Source: Gadus chalcogrammus (taxonomy: Eukaryota; Chordata; Actinopteri; Gadiformes; Gadidae). From it: DNA of 64,000 nt. Position 1 is the first letter of the stretch; the number at the start of each line of letters is the position of its first letter. The DNA lies in contig NC_079417.1 of NCBI RefSeq assembly GCF_026213295.1, positions 8,214,384 through 8,278,383 on the forward strand. Direction: 5' to 3'. Below are positions 1 to 12,600 of the stretch, one piece after another. The notes under the pieces are model-generated. The model worked only from the letters and a program-made list of their open reading frames with translations, did not search any database and was not told the origin of the DNA. Position numbers and translations under genes: made by a program.

Positions 1-3000
1 TACATATTCTGCTTCTTCACAAAGCCAACGAAAGTCCAACAACTCCAAGGTTGTCGAGCCAGAGGAAAAGAATAAATTCCGGGCTTGTTTACGTCGTTCC
101 AAAAATCAACATAACACAAAAGGGGGAAGGGAGGACAAAGCCCCCATTTATGCGGCCCCCTCAGGCATATAATTGCAGAGATAGTGAGAACCCTACACTA
201 AACAGGGAACTGAGTCCCGGGGACACCACCGTTCACTCTACTAGGGCCTTTTGTTGCCCGCCGGGTTCGAAAGGGCCGCCATTCCCCTGCTGGGTTCCGT
301 GGGGACGACTCGTGACAGGCCGGCCTTCCAGTGATACAACACAAGTTGTCACACTATAGTGACCCCCCCCCCCCCCCCCCCCCCCATCACACATACCCCA
401 AGAAGAAAATTAGGAATTTAGGAAGAACAGCATATTGATTTTTATGAGGATTATGTCACATAATAGATTAAGGCACACAAATATTTATAAAAAAAATATT
501 TATTTATTTTTATATATGTTTGCCCAAATATCTCAAAGATAGACCTTCACTTTGCTTGCTATATGAATTATTCACACTAGATAAAGGCTTTAACGATGCC
601 CGTAGAAAATACAAAAAAACTTTTTCATAACTGTCCAACCGCGGATCGATGGAGGGCAATTATCAAAATCCACCAGCTTGTGTTTTAACAAAAAGGAAAA
701 AGGTCAATGTTTTGATCAGTGACAACTTCCTCTGATAATAGAGCGACTTCATACACGTCAAGGGTCACCAGTGCATGCAGTCTCAAACACTATGGACGAT
801 ACATTTGGAATGTGCGGCAGTTTTCGCTCTTTGTACATGTTCACTGAAGATGCCTACACAAAAACAAGCATGTGCCTCACCAACATGCCCTTTGAAAGAT
901 TCTGAGGAAAGTGTGTGCAATCGAGCATATCGATTGCATAAGGCAGGCTTATTTATGCGAAGAATGCAATAATTCCTCTTGCCGATGTCAATTAAAAATG
1001 TGAAGGTAAATGGAAATGTCACAGCATGATGTAATATACGTGCAAGTGGTTTCATCATTCGATTTTTTTAGCAAATTTATGGAAAGAAAACAAATCGAAG
1101 AACTGCTAATTAATTCCACATTTCAAATGCAAGAGTATCTGCCTAATTGTACACAGAACAGATAATGTGTGCATTCATACATTAGGCCTGTACTAAGCAT
1201 AAGGTAAAACACAAATCCAGAGAAGTACTGACTTAAAATTATGTGGTTGTACTCGTATTAATGGACTACCCAATTATTTAAAGCCTAAACAATTTGCAGT
1301 GCATTGGGCTGTTGCAGCAGGTATTGTTATTAGTTTGTTGCGCGTGATTTGTTTCCTCCCACCCAAGTTTCGCAACTTCATAAGCAGGCTGAGAGTTGAC
1401 GGCGTTTACAAGTTTACAATGCACTGTTTTCAGCAGCCCAATTAAACACATCATCTCTACTTACTTTCTGTGTGGTGCATCCCGTCACGAAGAGTAGATA
1501 CATTGTCATAAAAGCATGTGCCCCGATCGAAGTGGCACAACTCATTTTCACTAATTGTTCCTTTATGCAAAGCACAGTGAACCGTACCCCCGCTCTTCTT
1601 CCCTCTGTCCATTCACCTGAAGACTCGGGAGCGCGCTCCCATGGTGCATGAGGCAGAACCGAACACACACACCACAGCAAGGCTGCACAAGCCTGGCTTT
1701 AACACGCTGTTTGACAGCCTTCCTTTTTTGGCTGCAAGTTGGAAGGGAAATATTTGCATGTATTTCAGCAAAAGACGTAACACAACGTGCACGCTGTTAT
1801 GAACACCGCGGAGAGATTTGTTACTAGGTAGGCTACTTTGACGAGTGGATGTGAGGAGGGAATCAGTCAAACATTTCCGAATACAAAATATACAAGTTGT
1901 ATTAGAGTAACCCAGACTCTGACTGTTTTTAATAATATTAGCCCTGACTTATTTATGCCAAAGTATAGATACAAATTCTCAAAATATATCATTTTCATTT
2001 TTAATTAAAAAATCACAAAGGAGGGGAACAAAATATATGGCTCTAAAGTCATCACTTACATGACATTGAAATAACTGCAGGCTATATTATTAAAATATTA
2101 CTATACTCTTGGTGGCATCGTGAATCAGGCGAAATCCAAACGTTCAATCTTTTTAAAAAAATAGGGCGCAGTTCTACTTTTCCGCCACAAGAGAGCAGGG
2201 ATGTATTGGTTTCAAGCAATTTCAGTTGGCTACTATTAGGCGAATACTATGTTCAACATTTAATTAATTGTCCCATCGCAAATAATTGGATTTTAACTTA
2301 AATGGAATGTATTTTTAATATAATCGAATACATATATTTATACATAAAGAAAAACGTTAAGTAGGAAAACATTATCTTCCGTGAAAGAGTGTTTCCTGGG
2401 TAGGAACGTCATCAGCATCCCGAGTTTCCAGCCGGAGTGACAGAAAAGGAGGCGACTGATAGCCACGTAGAGAAGGCGAAGCAGTTGAAAGGTTCGCATT
2501 TAATTTATATTTCAACATTTTCCAAACATTGTCATTTTTTGATTCTCACGCACATCTTCCAGCGTTATTGTATTCTAAGCCAGTCTTTACGAGTCTTACT
2601 AAAATCACAGATTAATTGGGTTGGATGAGCAGATAGATGTTTAGCTAGCCTTTAGCCTATCATCTCTAAATGTAAACATTCCTATCTAGCGTAACCCTCT
2701 CGTTACCTTGGTAAACCTACCAAACACTATCTGTATACGGATTTTCAACCTTCGTATACTGTTGCAACCCAAATTAAATGGTCCCAGCAACAAAGTGACA
2801 GCAGTAGAGCGACGTCTCCCCTCCCCCGTCACTGTCTGCTGTATATTGTGTCCACTCCTGCACGACGCGATGCCAATAGCTGAAGAGCAGCTTGTATTGA
2901 TGCTTGTATTGGGGCTCGGTTGAGCTGTCACTTTTACTCGTCAGTATGCCTCGCTAATCTGATTGTGACGGGCTTCCTCAAGCAATCCATATGCGTTCAT

Positions 3001-3343
3001 TAATAAGATAATGGACGCATGTATATGCCACTTCCGTAAAAGTGACAGCGTAAAGGAGGCCAATGGCATAATGACATCCTTGACGGACTAAATTTACCTG
3101 CTCCCAATCCACTTAGCTACAACGCGAGGCAGCTCCCTCTTGTAGCTCTCCCGATTTGACTAATTTGAAGTCAGTCATGTGTCTGTTTAGTATTTAACAG
3201 CGCCATTCCCCTCATCGAGGTTACCGTGTTTACGGGGAGAATGCGTTTTTTACGACCAGTGTTGTATTTTATAGACTAAGTGATTCGATTTACACTACAA
3301 CGTGATTGCTTTTTTTTTTTAAATATATATTGTTTGCCTACAG
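1..3343. other. Upstream region of golga3, no recognisable gene
   Basis: I see no coding sequence I can support here. Positions 1-360 are somewhat GC-richer and one frame stays open for about 100 codons, but the translation resembles no family I know. A 23-bp poly-C run follows at 363-385. The rest is AT-rich with only short frames. The golga3 transcription start and any untranslated leader exon must lie here or further left. A stretch near 2390-2490, with an ACGTCATC CRE-like core and higher GC, is a possible promoter or leader, but no convincing splice donor could be assigned to it. Confidence 0.5.
363..385. repeat. Poly-C homopolymer, 23 bp
   Basis: Uninterrupted run of C. Length is likely to vary between individuals and may be affected by assembly. 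Confidence 0.95.
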
Positions 3344-3465
3344 TTTATGGGGGTGCTGCCAACTGCTGGCCTACTTCTTCAGACTATGGAATAGGACGTT
3401 TCCCAGGGGACCCGACGCATACACATTCATAAATAAAACACAAAGTGGACAATACAACAGAAACT
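3344..3465 (+). other. golga3: Probable 5' UTR portion of golga3 first coding exon
   Basis: A T-rich tract followed by TTTGCCTACAG ends at 3343 and looks like a splice acceptor, so the first coding exon probably starts at 3344 with 122 bp of leader before the ATG at 3466. An unlocated upstream non-coding exon is implied. Inference from splice signals only. Confidence 0.45.
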
Positions 3466-3604
3466 ATGGAAATTGAAGGCCGAAGTTACAGCGAAGTCCT
3501 TAAATCCAAAAAGGATGAAACTGATCACATGGAAAATGATACTCAGAAGGACAAGCAGCAAGGGCTGGACACATCTAAAGTCCCAGAAGCTGTACTTCAT
3601 AATG
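3466..3604 (+). CDS. golga3: golga3 coding exon 1
   Basis: Encodes residues 1-46, beginning MEIEGRSYSE, a poorly conserved hydrophilic N-terminus. Donor is AATG|GTGAGT. The start has a good Kozak context. Confidence 0.85.
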
Positions 3605-6600
3605 GTGAGTGTTGACCACATCATATTCGTAAGAGCTAATAAAAAGGTATGTGGTTTTGATGTGGGACCTTCTAATGGTTTTATTACAAAAAAACATATC
3701 AAATATAAATGTATATCTAATAAACGTATTGCTTACACAGTTACTGATGTGCATATTTAGTTGAATGTTTGCTTAAGATATTGGCATGTTTCCTTGAAAT
3801 AGGCTAATATTTCAACAAATATTGGGATTTTCTTCTCCCCATTGATTGCATAGTCTCGCATCCAAACAAGTTTACTAAGGAAACATGGCGTCCGTCATAA
3901 TCTTGCCCCATATATAATTACGTCGATGTTGCATTCGTCAGAATAAATATCCACCGCATCAGGGCGGAGAGGGCGGATGCTTCCAAATCGCTACTCCTCC
4001 TCTCCTCCTTCCAGGTGCCCTCAGTCCCGGCGGCGTGGTGGTAACCAACGGCAACGGAGAGTCAGGGGCCCCGGGCTCTGCGGGGAGGAGCGTCCACGCG
4101 AACGGCTCCCTGGCCCCGCGGGGCCCTCCCCAGACCACCAGCTCCCCCGTGCAGCCCCCGAGCCCAGAGGCCTCCGCAGGTGTGGCCGCTTTCCCCCACA
4201 TGGTGCTAGGGAGGTCTGAGGGCGCTAGCGCTGGGGGTGTGCCTCACAAGGGGGATGCGCTGCTGTCTCTCAGAATAAGTATTCCTATGCAGGAAACGGA
4301 AATGTGTAAGCATAAACACCGGTGTGCAGTGAGTCCCCCCCCCCCCCCTCCAAACCTCACTCCCCCCCCCCCCCGCCCTACTTTAGTTGTTTGCGTTAGT
4401 TTTTTGAATGCATCTTCCCTTGGCGTTCTGCTTCCTTGATACAGTGTTGGTGTGTTTGAAGTGATGATTGGACTAGTGTATTTATTTTTAATCCATGTCT
4501 CCACTGTGTTTTTATGGATTAGAAGGCATGTTTCTTTATTTTCTTGGTGAAATAATAATTAAATTATCATACAATTTAATTATTGTTTGGTTGTTTTAAT
4601 TTGGCTTGTATTCAGGACTCACTGAGTCTGTACTACATGAAGAATCCCATGGTATAATCCCGAACTAACATATAACTGTGTTAGTTTGTCATGGTCTGTT
4701 TTGCATTTGCTCAGTCGCAATTTATAAAACCAAACCACAGCATCTAAACTATGCAGTGAAATTGTTTCTGATTGGTTCAATTTATGCGATGTGCGGTAAG
4801 TGGCAATAATGAGCCAATCAAAACAATCTTTACTTATTTTCAATAATTGAAACAGAGCTTTTGCTCGCTGTGCAGTGTGACTTACTTTACTTGGCTTTTC
4901 CGCTAACCCCTATGTTAACTCTTATCCCAGCCCTCAATATGATGATTTAACCATATCAAACAGGCCATGCATCGCAGTCCATAAACACGACACACAAACA
5001 CATCCCACAGACTCTGTATTGTGTGACGTGTAACTTACCTGGCCGCATTTGCATGGAGATTTGTCATTCAAACTCTCTTCCTCTGTAGCCAACCTGGAGC
5101 CATCGCTGGAGTTGGAAAATGAGGAGAAGATACGCCTGGACGCCCGCCGGCGCCTTGAGGAGCAGCTCAAACAGTACAGAGTGCAGAGGCACAAAGACAG
5201 GGTGAGTGGAGCGAAACCACACGCCATATTCTCACCCAGGGAGATCTGACGGTACCTTTCAACAGCCACTAAGTTGTGGTTGTGGTAAAACCGATTTCTC
5301 GTTTCAGCCAAAGGCCTTTTAATGATGTTGGAGTTGAGTTACTCAGACGTTGGAGTTGAGCCCTGTGCATGGCTGAGATCCATCCCATAACTCTGGTTCA
5401 CTTCCTCCATCCAGTCTCACCGAAGCAGCACAAGGAGCAGGCTCTCCAGCACCCTGGACACGGAGGTCATGCTTCACCCTGAGTCGCTGCCCCGGGCCAG
5501 CACGCAGGCCATGACGACGGAGTACTCCTTCATGAGGACCACTGTCCCCCGGGGGCCCAAACTCGGCAGCCTGGGAATCCCACCAGCCAGGGAACGGAAG
5601 CCCAGGACCCCCCACTCCAGCAAGATCCACTCCCTGGCTGACTACAAGTCCCCTGAGGACGGTGGGGGCGGGGGTGGGGGCGGGGGTGTCGGCGGCGGCG
5701 GCGGAGGGGGAGAGCCTGCGAGGACCGCAGACGGCTCCCTCCGCTCCGCCATGAGCTCCGTGTCGACCCTGTCCGAGCTCAGCAGCGTGTCCGAGCCCTC
5801 CCCCGCGGAGGGCCAGCCGGGCTCCCTCCTGCAGTCGGGGGACGGCGCCTTCGAGTGCGACGGCAGCGAGTCGGGAACCAGGCCCGGGACGGACGGCAAC
5901 GACAGCGACAGCTCGACCTACAGCAGCGTGTCCGCCCGCGGGGTCTACGCCACGCTGGCGGCGGCGGTGGGCGAGCGGTACCGGGCGCCGTACACGGTGC
6001 AGGGCCGGGAGATCGCCGCCGAGGCCGTGGGGCAGTACCCCTCCCTGAAGGAGGTGCTGCAGGCGGCCAGCGACGAGCAGCACCACCTCCTGGAGCTGGA
6101 GCAGGAGAGGGAGGGCCCGGCGGAGCCACGCAGCCGCAGGGACAGCTTCTCCAGCAGGTAGCCCCATGCCGGACCCGACCCCTTTTTTGCTTGGAACAGC
6201 TTGATGCATATTTGTACGTTACTTTCACATTTTCTATTTGAATTTTTTATTTTTGTGTATTTTTTTAAGGGGAAATTTCAAAGTTTGCAGTTACAAAGTG
6301 TTTTTCTGGAGAGAAATGCTGAATATATGCATCATGTTTTCAAGTTGAAAAATATTTGTTTGAATAAGCATGATTTCATCATTGACCAAATAATGGTGGT
6401 TATGATTTATTTTTTCATAATCGAGCAGCCCTAACTCGGTGTGTTCAGCATGAGTCTGTGGTTTGACTTTATATCAACCAGGGATACGGGTCAGATAAGT
6501 GAATAAGACTGAGCGTACCTTACTTTAAACCTTAAATGTAAAAAGAAAATCAGCAAAGGAAAGGTACTCATACTAGAGTACACACAGTTTATATATATAT

Positions 6601-9600
6601 GTTTTTTAGTGTAGCCCATTATATATAATATAGAAACATCATAGTCATTGGCAAAACCATTTTGACATGCAGCCCATTACAAGAGCACAGCATAACAAAC
6701 ATAAAATCCTTTGACTGAAGGATTGTTGGCTCAAGACTGCCCCTGCCAGTTCCCCAGCCTGGCTTCTGTTTGCCTTGGGGATTTGGTGTACGTATTATAC
6801 TAAAGTGACGGAATAGGATTACACTTTTAAGGGTGATGGATATTATGTAAACATAGTGTGAATATGATGCAGGATGTTCTAGTAGCAAGGGTGTTTGGCC
6901 GAAAGGTACTTGGTTTGGTCCAGAGTGTCCACACCCTACCTTTAGGCAGCTCTAGAGCAAGACGCTTACCCACTACCTAATCATGAATGACACACTGGCC
7001 CACCTCAATTCACTGTTGGTCATTTTGGATCAAAGCACCCTACAATTTTAAATGGTAAATAATTCAAACTTGCTCTGTTGGGTGTGCTAATTTACTCAGT
7101 CCTATCTGGTCATCCAGTAGAGCCATGAGCAGGAAAATAACACCTAAGAGTGGAACCATGTAGGTCAGTGATGCCAAGTGTTTCCTTACTTCCCCAGTGT
7201 TTCTCTGGAGAGCTCCGTGATGGGCCATGACGAGATGCTGCAGGTGCTGAAGGAGAAGATGAGGTTGGAGGGCCAGCTGGAGTCCTTGTCCTCGGAGGCC
7301 AGTCAGGTAAGAGGGAAAGAGGACTGTGGGGACTGGGGAGGAAGCAATTAACCTATTTCACTACAATCCAGAAAAACATTGTTACAAAAACAACGTTTTA
7401 TTAACTATGTGCTCATCTACACCGAATGTTTCTGTTCTCACTGTCCAAAACTAGGAATAATGGTACATTATTTTTCTATGAATAACGGTTGCACAGCGAG
7501 GACAATTATAGGACATTGCCACCTACTGACTGAAGGTGTGCCGCATGCTTCCTGTAAGCTGGTGCGGGTGAGGCACCTGCTTCCTGTCACGAGAGTGGCA
7601 TGTGTTGGAGGGGGGCTGTATTCTTTGGTACTGTATTCAGTTTCTAAAGGTACAAGCTTATAATAATAATACAATTAAAGTTCTTATTAAACATTGCTCA
7701 TGTGATTTTATACATCCGTAAGGAGTAGTGTAACAGGAATTTTCCTCTGACTATAATCATACCTACAAAATCTATAATCGTTGTATGCCTAGTGGAGACC
7801 CACGTTTTAACGCTGTAGTATCCACGACTACGGTCTTCATAATAGAGTTTGAGTTTCAATCAATCAGGAAGGAAAACCAGAACCGAGAATCAGTTTGACA
7901 TAAACGTAATGCATATAAATTCATCTGAGAGGTATTCGATTATCCTCAACCTCACTTTGGATAAAAGCCTCTGCCAAGTACCTTTTTAATGTCAGTGTGT
8001 GTTTGTGTGTATTATTCTATAGAATAATATATGTTTTAATGGTGCCATATCGATCGACCCTCCAGGCTCTCAAGGAGAAGACGGAGCTCCAGGCCCAGCT
8101 GGCCACGGTGAACGCCCAGCTGCGGGCCGAGTCGGCACAGGGCCAGGCCAGCCAGGAGAAGCAGAGCACGCTGACCTCCGAGGTGGGCACCCTGAGGCAG
8201 AGCTGTGGCCAGCTGGAGAGGGCCATGGTGGAGCTCCAGGGCAGCCTGGAGAGCAGGAACGCCAGCCTGGCCTCGCTGGCCACCGACCTGCAGGTGGCCG
8301 AGGAGCAGTACCAGAGGCTGATGGGGAAGGTGGAGGAGATGCAGAAGACGGTCACCTCCAGGGACACCACTGGTATGTTGGGCTAGCAGAGGGCTAGGGA
8401 ACACTTCTGCAACATCTCTTTAAGAACGATTAAGTACACATCTGGCTGGGGCCTTCTGTCAGCTGGTGTCTTTCTTTACCCCTGGCTTTGATGGTGTTCA
8501 AGATGTTGATTTCTTTATTGTCATGTTAAATACATGTCCGTCACATAAATATTAACCACATAGTGCACAAAGGGAAATGAACACCGTTCTTGTTCCTGAC
8601 TCGACCCTTTGTCATGAACTCCTTTGCTTGCGTCGTGCCGTCCTCGTACAGTCCAGGAGCTGCACCAGCAGGTGGGCGGTCTCCAGGGCCAGCTGCAGCA
8701 GGTGCAGCTGGAGCGCGGCACCCTGCAGAACCGACTTAAGACCTCCCAGGCCGAGATCGACTCCCTGCAGCAGCTCCGCCAGTGGTACCAGCAACAGCTG
8801 GCTCTGGCCCAGGAGGCCAGGGTCCGGCTGCAGGGCGAGATGGCCAACATGCAGGTGGGCGGTCGTCAAGCTCTGCATGTGTTATGGCTGGGAAGTCCAC
8901 GCAAGGCCCCTCTTCTGCCAGTTCACATGGATGATGTTTTAGGTTTCCATCTTCCTATAGAAGAGTATCCAAACAATCTTAATCATTTATCATCAGCGTA
9001 ATATGCTCTCAACTTCAAAGTAAACCTCCTTAACTCCCATTAACATTTATGTGACATTGGTCCACTCAACAATTAACATGTCGTGGTTCTGTGAAACAAG
9101 GAATGTTAGGAAGATCAACCCTTTTGCTATTAGGCCACTCTTTATTTGAATTCCTATTTACTCTCCAGGTTATAATTATTTATTCAATATATTATTCGGC
9201 AGTTGGTATCAGGCCATGGTACATCATTGTATTTCGATACATAACAAAGAGGTCAGACCAGGGCAGGTTTGACTCGTTGTTGTCGGTCTGTTCTGCTGCA
9301 GGTGGGAAAGATGACCCAGATTGGCGTGGTGGAGCACTTGAAGCTGGAGAACGTGACCCTGTCCCACCAGCTGACTGAAACCCAGCACCGCTCCATCAAG
9401 GAGAAGGAGCGCATTGCGGTCCAGCTGCAGAGCATCGAGGTGCGTCCTCCCCCTTCCAACGGACGGGAGATGAACCACGCGTTGTTGGTTCTGGTTCCAA
9501 AACGTTTCACAACTTCTGATAACATTTGACACATTTTTCCTTTTTTTTATTTTTTTTTTATTTTAATCTCTCAGATTTATGTGAAATAAACCTGCATTCA

Positions 9601-12600
9601 GAAAAGTGAACACTTAAAGGTCTGATGACATGCCACCATTGTGCGACTAGCCGTTTTGAAAATCTGTCTCCCACTTGGGATGTCATAAGAGACAGATTTT
9701 CAAAAACGGCTAATCACACAATGGTGGCATGTCATAGGACCTTTTTTAGGGGGCTTCCTTCAAAGTTCAAGAAATCATGAACATCCCTTGGAGGCTGAAT
9801 CATCCCTTGGAGGATTAAAGAACGTCCTGCTTCGCTTTTCTAGTGACCCCTAATGCGCCAGATGAACCAGAACCAGAGTTATAACCGTGTGGTCCATTGC
9901 GTCGCTCGGCTTTTGTGCAGGTGGACATGCTGACCCAGGAGTCGGCCTACCAGCAGATCCAGGACGCCAAGAGCATGGTGGAGGACGACCTGCAGCACAA
10001 GCTGGAGGAGTTTGAGGAGGAGAGGGAGGAACTGGTCCGGCTGGCCAACACGGCCAGCGCTCTGGAGAGAGAGCTGCAGCAGGTAAACTGCCTCTTATCT
10101 CACTCTAGGCGCGGACGTGGAACCGCTCCTTTAAAGAAAGCAAACATTGCTGTTGCTATAGCGAAATGCAAACAGCCGTTCACAGATGATGTACAGACAA
10201 TTATTTTTGAATGCGACATTTTGTTAGCAAGGGTGCAAGTGTACACCGCTGTTGAATACCAGGGTGTCGCTGTACAGGCACTTCTATGTTAATGTTGTTT
10301 GTTGGGTGGCTGGTCCATCCTATGGGGGCTTAACGGTGCGAATGACGCAGCCCATCGTGAAAGCAGATGTGTGCGTTGCACATTGGGCATAATTTTGTGT
10401 TTTTGAAGGATTAAAGATAGGTTTGCATTGTTTCAATTTCATTGTTTTTTATGTTTTGTCATTTGTCAATAGCATGTCGTTTTACTATTGGTTAATAGCA
10501 GGTACATATCGATACATATAGGCGTTGGGTATCTTTCTCAAGCATGGTTACGGACATCCGTAATCGAGCCATCGATTACGGATGTCCGTAATGGAATCGA
10601 GCCGTAATCGAGCCATCGATTCTGGTTAGGACCAGGAACCCCCTTAGCCACAACACCAGTCTTCTACTGACATAGCTGCGGTGGCTAGCCACGCCCGCCG
10701 CCGCTGCCGCTAACGCACGAGTCCTCCCTCCCCAGGTGAAGATGACCCTGACCCAGAAGGACCTGCAGCTGGCCGCCCTGCAGCAGGAGCACCTGGAGCT
10801 CATGCGGCAGCTGACGACCACCCAGGAGAGCCTGCACCACCGGGAGCAGTCCATCAACCAGCTGGAGGCGCGCTACCTGGAGCTGGAGGCCCAGCTGGCC
10901 GAGCTGCAGGCCGACGCGGCCGCCAAGGACGACAGCCTGCAGTTCCTCCACAACGAGAAGATCGTCCTGGAGGTGGCGCTGCAGGCGGCGCGCGCCGACA
11001 AGAGCCAGCTGGACGAGGACGCCGAGAGGCTGGGGGAGGACGTGCTGGTGGCCTCGGACGTCCTGGACCGGCTCAGGCAGGAGGTCCAGGTCAAGGCCGC
11101 GCAGGTGAAGAGAGGGTGCCCCGTGGGAGACGTGTGGGAGTCGTGATTCTTAAAATATACAGTATATACTTGAAAGGATTCCAATTGGAAAATAAAATAA
11201 TTTTGATAATGTTGATCATATTTTTTTTATTTGAATAATTATAAAAATGTCTATCTCTATAAACGATGGAAACGCAAGCTTTTTTTAAGTAACTGTCTCC
11301 ATGTTTGGTTCACTAGATTGAAACTCTACAAAAGGAAAATGGCACCTTAAAGAAACAGGCCCAGAAATTGAAAGAGCAGTTCCAACAACAAAAGGTAATG
11401 TATACATTCACAATATCTCTTTCCATTGTAAGGGAAGGACGCACATTGTGCAGCCCACTGAATATTAAAATAAGCGCATATTTCCCAAATGGCTCTTTTA
11501 ACTTAAAACAACCTCTTCCATATCTGCCTCTCTTTCTTTGACGACTGCTATGTCTGTGGATGACCTCGTCCAGGTGATGGTGGAGGCGTACCGGCGCGAC
11601 GCGGGCTCCAAGGAGCAGCTGATCGGGGAGCTGCGCTCCACCAAGAAGCGTCTGGCGGCGGAGGTGTCAGAGCTGAAGCAGGCGCTGCTGGACGCCCAGG
11701 GAGAGACGCAAACGGCGGTGGCCGAGCAGGGGCGCCTCCGCCTGGACCTGCAGCGGGTCCAGGAGCAGATGAACGGCCTGGAGGCCCACCTGCAGGCCGT
11801 GCAGACGGAGAGAGACGCACTGGACCAGCAGATCCAGGTACACACATGGTACAGTCGCACACTAGTACACAGACGGAGAGAGACGCACTGGACCAGCAGA
11901 TCCAGGTACACACGTGGTACCGTATGTACAGTCACATACTAGTACACAGAAGGAGAGAGAAACGCAGGTCCAGCAGATACAGGTACACACATGGTACCGT
12001 ATGTACAGTCACATACTAGTACACAGACGGAGAGAGACACAATGGACCAGCAGATACAGGTACACGCATGGTACCGTACATACAGTCACACACTAATACA
12101 CAGATACAAGTTCACACACAGCCTGAGCTGTATATATATATATGTTTATCCAGCAGTTGCAGTCCTTGCTGCAGACACGCTTCAAGCTCTTATGTATGTA
12201 AACAGCCGTGCGCAGCAGGCCATCTGCCATTTTTATTTTCAGTGAGGTTTTGATGAGGCACTCGGTTGTGATTGTCTCCCACAGTCCATCCAGTTCGACC
12301 AGAGCCAGCTCGCGGCTGTGACGGAGGACAACGAGGGGCTCAGGAAACAGGTGGAGCAAATGCAGAGGGAAGCCAAAAAGTGAGTCACACCCGCCATGTT
12401 CCGGTGCTTCTCGAATCACTCAAAATGGACCCAATGGGGTTCCATCATGTGGGAGCGTTTTATAACCATGTCATTAAAAAAAACCATGGTTATCAAACCG
12501 TGCATTCTGCTTTCAAAACAGAGCCATCTCCGAGCAGAAGGTGCGCATGAAGCGTATGGGGACGGATTTGACCAGTGCGCAGAAGGAGGTGAAGGCCAAA

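Noticed and set aside
51..359. 102-codon open frame at the left edge
   Set aside because: No recognisable domain, non-ATG start in part of the frame, no splice context. Also a CACTATAG word near 353 resembles a phage promoter core but is too short to mean anything.
5343..6241. Long frames of 128-288 codons antisense to or in other frames of golga3 exon 4
   Set aside because: Shadows of a GC-rich exon. The golga3 frame is the one conserved with mammals.
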